This document shows, in pieces, positions 53,349 to 63,465 of a DNA stretch of 64,000 nt (the stretch's first letter is position 1; each line of letters starts with the position of its first letter). Location of the stretch: NCBI RefSeq assembly GCF_006476045.1, contig NZ_SRZY01000011.1, positions 186,001 through 250,000 on the forward strand, read 5' to 3'. Under the pieces are notes generated by a model. It ran no database searches and was not told the origin of the DNA. It worked only from the letters and a program-made list of their open reading frames with translations. The translations under genes and the position numbers were made by a program. The DNA comes from Sphingobacterium lumbrici. GTDB taxonomy: Bacteria > Bacteroidota > Bacteroidia > Sphingobacteriales > Sphingobacteriaceae.

Positions 53349-54875
53349 ATGGCAGGACAAAAAGAGACACCAAGGCAACGGATGATCAGTATCCTATATT
53401 TAGTGTTGCTAGGCTTAGTGGCATTAAATGTAAGTGATTCGATATTGGATGCGTTTAGAAATCTTGGTAATAGTTTAAATACCTCTACACAAAATACGCA
53501 ATCAGGTATTGATAATATGTTTCTCGCTTTTCGGGAAACCAAAATGAAAGAGAATCCTGAGCGTGCGCAACCTCTTTTGACGAAAGCCGAACAAGCACAG
53601 GCTTTGGTTGGTAAATTGACCAACAAACTTAAAGAGTATAGCCAGTTATTAACCACTGAAGGGGGAGATATAAATGAGGAAACAGGCGATGTGAAGTTCA
53701 GAAGCAGTACTTCTATTTCACCAAGATTAATGATTAATCAAGGGCGTGGAAAAGAGCTTAAAAATATGATCAATTCTACTGCTGCAGAATTGAAAAAATT
53801 GACAAATGATGAGGTAAGCTTTACTTTATCTGCGGAAAATCCTGCACCTCGTGGAGGCGTTAAAAAATCGTGGGAACAAGCTAATTTCGGAGATGGTATT
53901 CCATTGACAGCAGCTATCACAGCCTTAGAGAAAATAAATGCAGATGCAAAGAACGCAGAATCTGCAGTCGTAAAGCATATTTTTGGGAAGATGGATCAGG
54001 CGGTCGTAAACTTGGATAAATTTGCTGCGGTAGCTGTTGCGCCTACATCGTATTTAATACAGGGGCAGCCTTATACTGCGAAAGTCTTTCTGACAGCTTA
54101 TGATTCCAAGTCTTCGCCTCAGATTTCTGTGGGTGGAAGCACTTTACCTGTTACAGAAGGACAAGGAATATACAGCGTTAATACCTCTACTGAGGGTGTG
54201 TTTAACTGGAAAGGTACTATTCGTGTTCAGCAAACGGATGGAACGGTAAAGACGTACGAAACGGAACCGATGAGTTATCAGGTTGCGCGTCCTTCGGCTG
54301 TCGTCTCTCCGGATGCGATGAACGTATTGTATATTGGTGTAAATAACCCGATTTCGGTATCGGCACCAGGTATTCCAAAAGAGAATTTGCTGGTTTCAGG
54401 TTCTTCGAATGTTTCGATCTCTGGGTCGGGGGGTAAATATACTGCGCGTGTATCTTCTACAGGTGAGGCTACTATTGATGTTTCTGCGAAAATAGGCGAT
54501 AAGACACAACAATTAGGTAGCACAAAGTTTCGTGTGAAACGTATTCCTAAACCGACAGCACGTCTAGCGGGCAAAACAGGTGGACGTATATCTGCCGCGC
54601 AATTGAGGGGACAAAATGTGGTTTCAGCTTCGTTAGATAATTTTGAGTTTGATGCTAAATTTAGTATCACGAAGTTTAATATGTATATTGCTAAACCTCG
54701 GGTAGACCCAATAGGGCCTTATCAGTCTTCCGGATCTTCATTCTCCGAAGCAATGAAAACTGCGTTAGGTGGGGTTACATCGGGTTCTGTTGTGATGATT
54801 TACGATATTGTAGGTGTTGGCCCCGATGGGGTAGCACAAAACCTGGATGCGATTACATTTCAGGTAACGAATTAA
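53349..54875 (+). CDS. gldM: Gliding motility / T9SS motor protein GldM
   Basis: A 508-residue protein with an N-terminal membrane helix (about 11-33; ILYLVLLGLVALNVSDSIL) and a long periplasmic part of four beta-rich domains, with the C-terminal D4 domain ending AITFQVTN. GldM dimers pass through the GldL pentamer and transmit torque to the GldKN ring. Length and order in the operon are typical. Confidence 0.96.
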   Translation: MAGQKETPRQRMISILYLVLLGLVALNVSDSILDAFRNLGNSLNTSTQNTQSGIDNMFLAFRETKMKENPERAQPLLTKAEQAQALVGKLTNKLKEYSQLLTTEGGDINEETGDVKFRSSTSISPRLMINQGRGKELKNMINSTAAELKKLTNDEVSFTLSAENPAPRGGVKKSWEQANFGDGIPLTAAITALEKINADAKNAESAVVKHIFGKMDQAVVNLDKFAAVAVAPTSYLIQGQPYTAKVFLTAYDSKSSPQISVGGSTLPVTEGQGIYSVNTSTEGVFNWKGTIRVQQTDGTVKTYETEPMSYQVARPSAVVSPDAMNVLYIGVNNPISVSAPGIPKENLLVSGSSNVSISGSGGKYTARVSSTGEATIDVSAKIGDKTQQLGSTKFRVKRIPKPTARLAGKTGGRISAAQLRGQNVVSASLDNFEFDAKFSITKFNMYIAKPRVDPIGPYQSSGSSFSEAMKTALGGVTSGSVVMIYDIVGVGPDGVAQNLDAITFQVTN

Positions 54876-54895
54876 TACGAAACAAAAGAGCTATT

Positions 54896-55936
54896 ATGAA
54901 GAAGATATTATTATCAGTAGCTGTCTTAGGATTTTCGTTGAGTATATATGCTCAACAAGGGAATTTATCGAATAGCACGAAACCGGTTCAAGTATCAGAC
55001 GATCCTCCTGTGGATGGATATGTCGTGAAAACTGATATCGAAAATCGTAAGGTTGTTCCTTATGCTGCCATCAGACAGACGGATGTAGCTTTTAGTAAGC
55101 GGGTCTGGCGGGAAATTGATCTGAGAGAGAAGTTGAATCAGGCTTTTGCTTCACCAAAATCTAGACTCATGGATATTATTGTGAAAGCGATACAAGCTGG
55201 TGAATTAACAGCTTATGATCCGACACCCACTGAAAATGACCCCAATGGAGATAGTTTTAGGAACATATTACCTGCAGATCAGGTAATGGCTAGGTTGGGT
55301 GGAGATAGTGTACTGGTAGAAGAGTATAATGAAAATAATGAAGTGATTAGTTCACACTACGAAAGCAGGGCATTTAGCGGCGAGAACGTGATAAAGTTTC
55401 GTATTAAAGAGGATTGGATTTTTGATAAGCAACGGTCTGTTTTTGAACCGAGAATTATCGGTATCGCTCCGCTAATCACACCAAATATCCCGGGTATGGA
55501 CTCGAATGTAGGCTTGCCGGTAAATAGTGATGGAGCTGTAGGGGCAGGGTATGATCCATTTGATCCTTTTGCTGTTCCGCCAGCAAATGAAGGAGCTCAA
55601 ACAGCAGAAGTTCTGTCTAGTGAAGTCCCTTTTCCTGTCGATAACGGTTCATTAGCGATGACCGTTGATCCAACACCTGCATTTTGGATTTATTTTCCAG
55701 ATGCCCGCCATGTATTCGTGAATAAGGAAGTGATGAATAGACGTAACGATGCAACGGGATTAAGCTATGATGATGTGTTTGTTAAAAGGTTATTCTCTAG
55801 TTATATCGTGAAGCAATCAAATACAGAAGACCTACGGATTAAAGATTATATCCGTGATGATATCGACAGATTGTTTGAATCCGAACGTATCAAAAAGACG
55901 CTGATGGATTACGAACAAGATTTATGGTCTTATTAA
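54896..55936 (+). CDS. gldN: Gliding motility / T9SS protein GldN
   Basis: A 346-residue periplasmic protein with a signal peptide (ending IYAQQ) and the GldN start (DGYVVKTDIENRKVVPYAAIR, RVWREIDLREKLNQ). Between the EDWIFDKQRSVFEPRIIGIAPL segment and PAFWIYFPDARHVFVN there is a Pro/Gly/Asn-rich stretch of about 60 residues that probably forms a flexible loop. It is the last gene of the cluster, followed by a hairpin terminator. Confidence 0.95.
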   Translation: MKKILLSVAVLGFSLSIYAQQGNLSNSTKPVQVSDDPPVDGYVVKTDIENRKVVPYAAIRQTDVAFSKRVWREIDLREKLNQAFASPKSRLMDIIVKAIQAGELTAYDPTPTENDPNGDSFRNILPADQVMARLGGDSVLVEEYNENNEVISSHYESRAFSGENVIKFRIKEDWIFDKQRSVFEPRIIGIAPLITPNIPGMDSNVGLPVNSDGAVGAGYDPFDPFAVPPANEGAQTAEVLSSEVPFPVDNGSLAMTVDPTPAFWIYFPDARHVFVNKEVMNRRNDATGLSYDDVFVKRLFSSYIVKQSNTEDLRIKDYIRDDIDRLFESERIKKTLMDYEQDLWSY

Positions 55937-55948
55937 TTATAATGGTGA

Positions 55949-55970
55949 TTAAGTGATATCAGTCACTTAA
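55949..55970 (+). terminator. Terminator of gldKLMN
   Basis: TTAAGTGA (55949-55956) and TCACTTAA (55963-55970) form an 8-bp perfect stem with a 6-nt loop, followed by AGTTTT. Confidence 0.7.
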
Positions 55971-55976
55971 AGTTTT

Positions 55977-56064
55977 AAAATATTTCTACATATTGTCAGC
56001 CGAAAATATGTACGGCGAATCTTAAAGAGATTTCTTTAAGGACAATAAGATGCAGAAATATTTT
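55977..56064. other. Branched inverted-repeat element (possible three-way junction)
   Basis: An outer stem pairs 55977-55987 with 56054-56064 (11 bp). After an internal loop, 55991-55997 pairs with 56041-56047 (7 bp). Inside lie two hairpins: GCCG/CGGC (55999-56002, 56013-56016) and CTTAAAGA/TCTTTAAG (56021-56028, 56033-56040). It lies between the gldN terminator and the promoter of the next gene, so it may be a small RNA, a 3' UTR structure or a decayed mobile repeat. Confidence 0.6.
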
Positions 56065-56066
56065 TT

Positions 56067-56074
56067 TATGTTTG
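56067..56074 (+). promoter_or_regulatory. Candidate -7 element of the cupin-like gene
   Basis: TATGTTTG fits the TAnnTTTG consensus and lies 23 nt before the TTG start codon. No TTG is at the usual upstream distance. Confidence 0.5.
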
Positions 56075-56097
56075 TATAAGTACTAAAAGGGAATATT

Positions 56098-56970
56098 TTG
56101 AAATTAAAACCAGTTAATAGTATCTCAGGAATGGCTCCAAAGGACTTTGTGAGAGATTATCTTAATAAAGGCCAACCGGTTATCATCAAGGATTTCATTA
56201 GCAAAGATAGTCCTTGTTGGGCAAAGTGGAGTTATGACTATTTCAAGGAAATAGCGGGCAATGAACAAATAGATGTATATGGACGAGAGGAAGAATCTCA
56301 GAATCATGCCGCGAGTCCACCGATAGGCCGAATGAGTTTTGGGGAATATTTGGATACGATAGGTAGGGAACCAACCGAATTACGTCTTTTCTTGTTCAAT
56401 CTGATGAAAATCAGACCTGAACTCAAAAAGGATATTATATATAATGATGTTACAGGAGGTAAAGTGTTGCAATGGCTTCCTTATATGTTTTTTGGAGGAG
56501 AAGGATCCGCTACGCGTAATCATTTTGATATTGATATGTCGCATGTATTTATCTCACAATTTCAGGGAGCAAAACGTATCTGGTTATTTCCAAATGAGCA
56601 GTCTGATCTGATGTATAAATTGCCGTACAATTTTCACAGTATTGCTAATCCAAAGAAGAGCAGTGAGCAAGATTATCCAGGGTTACGGTATTTGGATGGT
56701 TATGAGGCTGTCATTTACCCGGGAGATACACTTTATATGCCGGCTGGATGGTGGCATTATATTCAGTACGAAACAGAAGGGTATTCTATTTCTGTGAGGG
56801 CATTAGCGAATTCGGTGAGTGAGAAATTGAAAGGTGCACGTAACTTGTTCATCACACGTCATTTTGATGATACTATGCGTAAGATATTTAAAAATAAATG
56901 GCTTGATTATAAGATTGAGATGGCTAAAAAAAGAGCCAGTCGTGCTATTTCCAAGCACACAAAAGGATAA
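56098..56970 (+). CDS. Cupin-like (JmjC-related) 2-oxoglutarate oxygenase
   Basis: A 290-residue protein starting at a TTG (no ATG fits). It has a JmjC/cupin_8 fold: the metal ligands are probably H and D in RNHFDIDMSHVFISQ (about 141-155) and H in PAGWWHYIQYE, with KRIWLFPNE between them. Such proteins are Fe(II)/2-oxoglutarate hydroxylases of proteins or tRNA. The target is unknown. It follows the gld cluster but has its own promoter and is separated by a terminator. Confidence 0.85.
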   Translation: MKLKPVNSISGMAPKDFVRDYLNKGQPVIIKDFISKDSPCWAKWSYDYFKEIAGNEQIDVYGREEESQNHAASPPIGRMSFGEYLDTIGREPTELRLFLFNLMKIRPELKKDIIYNDVTGGKVLQWLPYMFFGGEGSATRNHFDIDMSHVFISQFQGAKRIWLFPNEQSDLMYKLPYNFHSIANPKKSSEQDYPGLRYLDGYEAVIYPGDTLYMPAGWWHYIQYETEGYSISVRALANSVSEKLKGARNLFITRHFDDTMRKIFKNKWLDYKIEMAKKRASRAISKHTKG

Positions 56971-56972
56971 TG

Positions 56973-56989
56973 GGGTAGCTTAGCTACCC
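56973..56989. terminator. Short hairpin between convergent cupin and addB genes
   Basis: GGGTAG/CTACCC at 56973-56978 and 56984-56989 form a stem-loop that includes the addB stop codon. It is weak, with only ATTT following. Confidence 0.5.
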
Positions 56990-59875
56990 TATTTCATTAC
57001 CTTCTGCTTGTGGTGTCACGGCATTGCGATAAAATAGTGTATAAGGATCGCTGTCGTAGATATGCACATCAGGATTATGTCGAAAAGGAATTTCAGCATT
57101 GAAGATCTCTTCCAGGGTTGCTTTTAGAAAATCCACGAAATTTTTCTTTTGCTCTATTAAATACTCGCCTTCCATTACGCCGAATTTCCCACTAAATAGT
57201 GTTCCGTCTTCCCGCATTTTCCGTGCAACGTACAGATGTGGTTCTAAATTTGTCCGGCCTGTTACTTGTTCAAATATGTAGGAATAAAATAGGGTCTGTA
57301 CGAGGGCTTTATTTTCCGTGTTTGCAGCGAATACCTTGTCTATTTCTTTGAAAATAATGCTATCTCCTCCTGTTTTATAATCAACAATTCGGGTTTTGAT
57401 TTGGTCATCGTGTGTTATTACTTCATCCACACGGTCGATGATGCCGTATAGATTTACCGTTTCTACTTTCCCCTGTATGTTTATCGGGAAATCTAAGGTA
57501 TAATCTTTGTCGTTTTCTAATTCAATAATCCGAAAAGCTTTATAGTTTTCAATATCATATTGCAGATACATTTTCACGTATTCGCTCGCTATTTTGTGCA
57601 TGATGCGTTGCAAGCTATTTAAATCGTCCAAATCTTTGAATTCGGATAAATATTGATTTCCGATTTCGCGCACAATTAATGCATCCACATCCGCTAGATT
57701 GTCTTTCAATCTCTGGGTAGGGATAAATTCGTTTAAGTCTTTAAAAGGTAAGAATATTTTTTCCATCACCTCGTGAATAACCGTCCCCAGTTTGTTCATT
57801 TCAAATTCTTGGCTAATGGAGGGAGGCTCTTTAATTTCGGCGACATGTTTTAAGAAAAATTGTAACGGAGATTGCAGATACGTTGTTAATGCCGTTGCAG
57901 ATATTCTGCGACCTCTTTCAATAAAGGTATGATACATTTTATCCCATACCTTCCCCTTTTTTTCTATTGTTACTTCTGTCGGAGGTGACGGAAAGAAAAT
58001 AGATTGCTGTTGTGTTTTCTTGATAAAATTGAACTTACTTTCAAACTCCAATTGTTTAATAAACCGGCTTTCTTCTCCGGTACTGTTCTCATCGACTATA
58101 CTGTTATAAAAAACATGGATATGATCGCTGTATTGAAAATGGCGGTAAAACAAGTAGGCGGATAACGCATCCTGGTTTTCTAAAATCGGTAAACCATAAG
58201 CTCTCCGCAGCGCATTAGGGAGAAAAGTAGGCGAATTAGACGTTTTCGGCAATATTCCTTCATTTGCCCCAAGAATATAGACATTGTCAAAATTCAGACA
58301 GCGGCTTTCCAATAATCCCATAATCTGTAGTCCTTGAAGAGGATTACCTTCTATCGCCGAATTAACCGGTGCTATCGCTTTCTTAATCAATCCGATTTGA
58401 AAGGAAATGCTGAGCGGTTCAATTTTATCAAATCCCAATTTGAGTTGATATAAGGTTTTTTTAGTTTCCACCAAAAGGTTGCTTTCAATTTGACGGATGC
58501 GATCCTGCTCTGCAATGGAGGCAAGCAGACGATCTACCAAATCAATCAAGGTGGGTATTACCTCATCACTTTTTGTAATCGGTTTAAAGAAATTAGGGAG
58601 TACGGATGATTTGATCGTCAAATCATCTACCCCAACCTCATAAAGCTGTTTGTCGGCAATGTATTGCTGCAGCTGTAGTTTTTCCTTCCTGGACACCTTG
58701 GTAAGAGGATGATTGATAAACGTTTCGACTGCCTGAAAAGGAATTTTGTCCTTTTTGAGGTGAGAAATGTCTTTATGTACATCCATCCAAAGATCCAATA
58801 TGCCGAATAGGGGAGATTGTACTAACGGGTAACCTGTCGTGATGTTGGGTGTGGCATCGGGCAAACTTTGCAATAGTGGAACCAGAAGACTTTCGTCGGC
58901 TAATAATATAGCCGAGGTTTTGTCGGTACTTTCCGTTTGTTTCAAAATCTCGTGTAAGAGTTTGGTTTGGCTTACTTTTCCGGTGGAAGCATATAAGTGT
59001 ACGTCGGAAGTTCTGCTGCCAAGAATGTGAGGACTCTCTCCTAACGCATTAATCAGACCGGTTTGATAGATATTCCTGCGGATGAATAGCCCCGCTTCCT
59101 GTTGTTTGTCTTCCAGGTAATAAGCATCTGCATCAAAGTAAAATAAGGCCTTTCCTGCTTCTTGCCACTGCTTGAACAAGAGGGCTTCGGCGTTATTAAG
59201 CGCATTGAACCCCACAAATAGCACCTGTTTAAAACCTTGGATAACGTGTGGATTTTCGGCTCTTCCTTCTGCGAGATCGCGATAGATCGTCGGGTAATTG
59301 GATTGCTTTTCTTGCTGTAATTTCTCTTTGAAGGCTTTGTACAGAAGAGGTAACCTTTTCCACAGTTTTAAAAAGCGCTGTTGGATGCCGGTATGCCCGG
59401 CAATGGAAAACGACTGCCAAAACTGACGGATAAAATGCTGCTGTTCGACCGTGAAATGCTGGAACTCCAGATCGATTTTGGTCGTATCATAGAGCTCCAT
59501 ATAAATGTGGTCGATATTAACCAGATCATAATCTAGTTGGCTGAAATCACTGAGGATAATCTCTGCAATAGGATAAAATTCTTCCAATGTTTCCATTTCA
59601 TGCCCTTCACGCTGCAATAGCTCGTTATGCAGCTGGTACAGATAAAAAAACTGACTCAATGACGATGCTTCAGTCGTCGAAGTCGAAAGGCTGAAAAATT
59701 CTTGTATGGTAAAGAACTGCGGAGACCAAATGGCTTGTCCGTAGACATCCGCAAGATGCTTTTTGAGATACGTGATCGGTCTTTTATTATTGAAGACGAT
59801 GGCGATCTCCGGTAAATCATTTCCAAAACGATTCTTGATATCCTCGGCTACTAGTCGTAAAAATGGTTTGTTCAT
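56984..59875 (-). CDS. addB: AddB-like PD-(D/E)XK nuclease subunit
   Basis: A 963-residue protein. The N-terminal part resembles an inactivated UvrD-like helicase with no Walker A motif. The C-terminal nuclease domain begins RRISATALTTYLQSPLQFFL (about 668) and has the PD-(D/E)XK core GIIDRVDE ... RIVDYKTGG. It pairs with AddA for double-strand-break end processing. Only one cysteine is present in the whole protein (SRCLNF), so the four-cysteine Fe-S staple typical of AddB is missing. addA ends 2 nt upstream on the same strand. Confidence 0.88.
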   Translation of the reverse strand: MNKPFLRLVAEDIKNRFGNDLPEIAIVFNNKRPITYLKKHLADVYGQAIWSPQFFTIQEFFSLSTSTTEASSLSQFFYLYQLHNELLQREGHEMETLEEFYPIAEIILSDFSQLDYDLVNIDHIYMELYDTTKIDLEFQHFTVEQQHFIRQFWQSFSIAGHTGIQQRFLKLWKRLPLLYKAFKEKLQQEKQSNYPTIYRDLAEGRAENPHVIQGFKQVLFVGFNALNNAEALLFKQWQEAGKALFYFDADAYYLEDKQQEAGLFIRRNIYQTGLINALGESPHILGSRTSDVHLYASTGKVSQTKLLHEILKQTESTDKTSAILLADESLLVPLLQSLPDATPNITTGYPLVQSPLFGILDLWMDVHKDISHLKKDKIPFQAVETFINHPLTKVSRKEKLQLQQYIADKQLYEVGVDDLTIKSSVLPNFFKPITKSDEVIPTLIDLVDRLLASIAEQDRIRQIESNLLVETKKTLYQLKLGFDKIEPLSISFQIGLIKKAIAPVNSAIEGNPLQGLQIMGLLESRCLNFDNVYILGANEGILPKTSNSPTFLPNALRRAYGLPILENQDALSAYLFYRHFQYSDHIHVFYNSIVDENSTGEESRFIKQLEFESKFNFIKKTQQQSIFFPSPPTEVTIEKKGKVWDKMYHTFIERGRRISATALTTYLQSPLQFFLKHVAEIKEPPSISQEFEMNKLGTVIHEVMEKIFLPFKDLNEFIPTQRLKDNLADVDALIVREIGNQYLSEFKDLDDLNSLQRIMHKIASEYVKMYLQYDIENYKAFRIIELENDKDYTLDFPINIQGKVETVNLYGIIDRVDEVITHDDQIKTRIVDYKTGGDSIIFKEIDKVFAANTENKALVQTLFYSYIFEQVTGRTNLEPHLYVARKMREDGTLFSGKFGVMEGEYLIEQKKNFVDFLKATLEEIFNAEIPFRHNPDVHIYDSDPYTLFYRNAVTPQAEGNEIG

Positions 59876-59877
59876 AA

Positions 59878-62800
59878 TTAGATTACTTCAACTAATTGAT
59901 TGGACTTGGCATAATACAAATATCCTTTTACATTTTTATAACCGAGGTCATGTAATGTCTTGGTGTATTTGTCGACTTGGGATTTATGTCCGATATAATC
60001 GCCCTGTGTAAATTTAAAATCGAGTACAATCGTTTCTTCGGTACTCGTAAATACCTTGTCAGGGCGTATTGTCTCCCCGTCTGCCGTGATGATACTTGCT
60101 TCATTCCATATTTTATAATTGCCCACTAACCATTTGTTGATTTCGGGATGATGCCATATCTGCTGTATCTCGTTCAGAAGAAATGGGCGCTCTTCTATGG
60201 ATAAGACTCCTTCTTCAATATACTTATCGACCAATGTATCTACATCATTTTCGGTTGCCACTTCAGACATAATCTCATGCGCCAAGATACCATATTGAGA
60301 CGCTTTTTCAAGCATTAGGATATTGTTAATGGTGCGCTTCGATGATTTCTCCAAGGCTTTTTCCAGCTCCTTTGAAACAGGGTAGTGATCTAAGGCAATG
60401 AAATCAGAAGAGATAGTTTCCTCCCTCTCCTGTGGAATAGGGTGTTGCACGTGGATTTCTCCGTTTTCCACTCGGAAAGGTGCTTCGATATGATCCAATA
60501 CTTGATATACTAAGTCGCTGATGTACTCATTTTTGATTTCGAAACCCATAATTTCTCCTGTTTTCTTGTCTACCGTCTCTTTGAATAAGGGAGCGGAGAT
60601 ATAGAGATGCTCGACAGCCCGCGTAGTTGCCACATACAAGGTGTTCAATGCGTCCATATAATTGAAGAGCATCTCTTCAAAGTACTGTTTGTAAAAGATG
60701 GAACCTCCGACTTGTCCATTGTACTTAATGGGTACCTTCCCTAGTTGCGCAAAAGGTGTGTCGTGGGTCTGTATCCAGAAGTCACCATTTGTCATTCCGT
60801 CCAGATCCCATGAACAAAAAGGGAGCATGACCACATCGTAAGCTAGTCCTTTAGATTTATGTATGGTAGTAACCTCGATCGCATTTACTTTTCCATTGGA
60901 AGGAAGAACGGCACGGTTGCCATCTTCTTCCCAAAAGTCTAAAAATTGGATAATACCACGCTCCCCGTTGATGGAAAAGGAGGTGACAATGTCTTTAAAG
61001 GCCAAGATATAAGGGAGGTGGATGTTTCCGCTGCCCGTTAAATCGTAAATCTCAATGAGTTTCTCGACTAAGTGTACCAGCGGTAGCTTTTGCCAGTTTT
61101 CCCAGTTGTTAATCAGTTCGTCTGGTAAAACCGTGTTCAGGTCCCGGATATCATTGGATTTAAAATCGAGCCAGATCGCATCGTTAAAGCTTTCGTTGTG
61201 TTGCATGACGTGATACAGGTAGGCTATTTTTGCACGATGTATAATATGCTTGTCTGAATTGTACACTAAGGCTTTGAGCGTTTCAATCAACAATAATATG
61301 GCGTCATTGGAGATCAGTGCAAGTGCATCTCCGGAGATGACCTCGAAGTCTATCGCATGTGTGTTCTTGAAATCCATCAAATGCTGAATCACTAGCCGGG
61401 CCTGTGCATTGCTACGTACCAGTATGCCGATTTGATTGGCTTTATATCGCTTATTTCCGATCCATTCGCCTACTTGCTTACACAATGTTTCGATTGAAGT
61501 CTCTTCCACCTGGTTTCTTCTCCATGCACCAGAAGTCACCGGAAAATAGACAATGTCTATAGATCCCGGTTTTGAGGTGTCGGCTAGTTTGCTTTCAGGA
61601 ATGCGCTGCTGACTGTTTTCATAGGCATTGATAAGCATATTGTCATTGCCCGATTCCCGCCACCATTCTTTGCCTTCTGCAGTTAGGTTATCGAGTACCT
61701 TTTCGTTCAGTATAGCTTGTAGTTTATGCGGAATCGTTTTGAAAAGGTAGTTATTTAGCCGGATGATATTGGGCAGACTTCTAAAATTCGTTTCTAAAGC
61801 TCCATTTTCAATAAAGCTGTTTCGATGATCGGGCATGAGGTGGAACGTATCCGCTACCTGTTGTTCGGCTTGATGGAGCAGGATCCGCCAATCACCATTT
61901 CTCCATCGGTAAATGCTTTGTTTCACATCGCCTACAATGAGGTGTTCGCTTAGTTCTCCAGTTGCATTTCCGAGTGCATTGATCAGGAGCGGACTATAAT
62001 TTTTCCATTGGATACGTGAGGTGTCCTGAAATTCGTCAAAAAGGAAATAATTGTACCGATTTCCTATTTTTTCCCAGATGAAAGTCGGATCGTTATGCTC
62101 ATCTAGTCCCAGCTTACTCAATAATATTTGTGAGTCGGAAATTAATTGTGACCCGTTTTCCTTTCTCCATTGACCCAATAGGTCACTCATTTCTTTGAGT
62201 AGTCTTAAATAGTACAGATTATTCTGTACGGCTTGATAAGCGAGGTAATTGGGAAAATAGCGATACAGATCTGCGATGCTATTTAGTACGGGGGTAAGCT
62301 GTTGGATGATATCATACCGCACATCCTTGTTTTGGTCTGTAAAGGCATCTTCATTGTCTATCAGCCCCAAGAATTTATCAAATATTTTTTGTAATTCTGT
62401 AGGTGATAATTTCGAAATATTGGGATTCGTCTTACTTGCAGAGAAGAGTTTATTTCGGGATTTTCCTTTCAGCTCATCCGCTCCGAGACCGGAATTTTTA
62501 AATATCGTATTAAAAGTTGTTATTGCTTGGCTGAATGCTTCGAGGAAGGTCTTCGTTGTTGCATCTACTTCTTTGTTGAGCAAATTAAAAACTTCTTTGG
62601 CATCAGCAATATTCAAATAACCATCGAATTCCTGAAAATTCTCCGAGAAAATCAAACCGGCAAGTTTCATGAGCTGTTGGCGGTAGTTCCAATTCTCATT
62701 ATTGGCGATTTTCTTTTCGGCGTATGCGATAATCCAGTCCAACAAGTCTGGTCGCTCATCCAATAATTGATTGAGCATGACGGTCAGGTCTTGTTTTACC

Positions 62801-63231
62801 TTGTTTGTATTCATTTCGATTTTGTAACCCGCATCTAGATTGAGTTCATAGGTGAAACTGCGGATTACTTTTTGGGAGAAGCCATCAATCGTACTAATGG
62901 TGAAATGACTGTAGTCGTGTAATATCTTTCTGTAGACCTGATATGCTTTTCCCTGTAAAGTTTCCTGATCACATGCTGGGAATTGCGCTAGCAATAGCTT
63001 GCGGTAATCGTTGATTTTTTTGCTGTCATCTCCCATAGCCAACGCTTGAAGCACACCCAAGATGCGCTCTTTCATTTCAGCGGTAGCCTTGTTGGTGAAG
63101 GTGACGGCTAATATTTCACGATAGCTGTTTTCTTTGGATAGCAACAAGGTCAGGTAATGAACCGTAAGGCTGAACGTTTTACCTGAGCCTGCAGAAGCTT
63201 TTAATATTTTTAGAGGAGCTATTTTAGCCAT
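59878..63231 (-). CDS. addA: AddA/RecB-like helicase-nuclease
   Basis: A 1117-residue UvrD/RecB-family protein: Walker A ASAGSGKT (12-19), AVTFTNKATAEMKERI, the Walker B FLFDEFQDTSRIQW, GDVKQSIYRWRNGD, the motif VTTIHKSKGLAYDVV and ATTRAVEHLYI, and a C-terminal nuclease region (RPDKVF ... ETIVLDFKFTQGD). It unwinds and resects broken ends with AddB. All helicase motifs look intact. It is the first gene of the addAB operon. Confidence 0.93.
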   Translation of the reverse strand: MAKIAPLKILKASAGSGKTFSLTVHYLTLLLSKENSYREILAVTFTNKATAEMKERILGVLQALAMGDDSKKINDYRKLLLAQFPACDQETLQGKAYQVYRKILHDYSHFTISTIDGFSQKVIRSFTYELNLDAGYKIEMNTNKVKQDLTVMLNQLLDERPDLLDWIIAYAEKKIANNENWNYRQQLMKLAGLIFSENFQEFDGYLNIADAKEVFNLLNKEVDATTKTFLEAFSQAITTFNTIFKNSGLGADELKGKSRNKLFSASKTNPNISKLSPTELQKIFDKFLGLIDNEDAFTDQNKDVRYDIIQQLTPVLNSIADLYRYFPNYLAYQAVQNNLYYLRLLKEMSDLLGQWRKENGSQLISDSQILLSKLGLDEHNDPTFIWEKIGNRYNYFLFDEFQDTSRIQWKNYSPLLINALGNATGELSEHLIVGDVKQSIYRWRNGDWRILLHQAEQQVADTFHLMPDHRNSFIENGALETNFRSLPNIIRLNNYLFKTIPHKLQAILNEKVLDNLTAEGKEWWRESGNDNMLINAYENSQQRIPESKLADTSKPGSIDIVYFPVTSGAWRRNQVEETSIETLCKQVGEWIGNKRYKANQIGILVRSNAQARLVIQHLMDFKNTHAIDFEVISGDALALISNDAILLLIETLKALVYNSDKHIIHRAKIAYLYHVMQHNESFNDAIWLDFKSNDIRDLNTVLPDELINNWENWQKLPLVHLVEKLIEIYDLTGSGNIHLPYILAFKDIVTSFSINGERGIIQFLDFWEEDGNRAVLPSNGKVNAIEVTTIHKSKGLAYDVVMLPFCSWDLDGMTNGDFWIQTHDTPFAQLGKVPIKYNGQVGGSIFYKQYFEEMLFNYMDALNTLYVATTRAVEHLYISAPLFKETVDKKTGEIMGFEIKNEYISDLVYQVLDHIEAPFRVENGEIHVQHPIPQEREETISSDFIALDHYPVSKELEKALEKSSKRTINNILMLEKASQYGILAHEIMSEVATENDVDTLVDKYIEEGVLSIEERPFLLNEIQQIWHHPEINKWLVGNYKIWNEASIITADGETIRPDKVFTSTEETIVLDFKFTQGDYIGHKSQVDKYTKTLHDLGYKNVKGYLYYAKSNQLVEVI

Positions 63232-63465
63232 TATTCACTATTGTTTAGAGTGTTGAAAATACATCTATTAAAGGACTAAGACAAGAAATGCCGAAACTCT
63301 TTTTAACAGGTTAATTTAGATCGTTTGATTTAGGCCTAAATTTGTTGGATGAATAAATTTAAGACTAATGAATAATCTGAAGTCAAAGTATATTTCCGTT
63401 ATTGATAAACGCTCAAAAGTAAGGGAAAAGTTCGAAGAACGACCTAAATACACAAATCGGCTATA

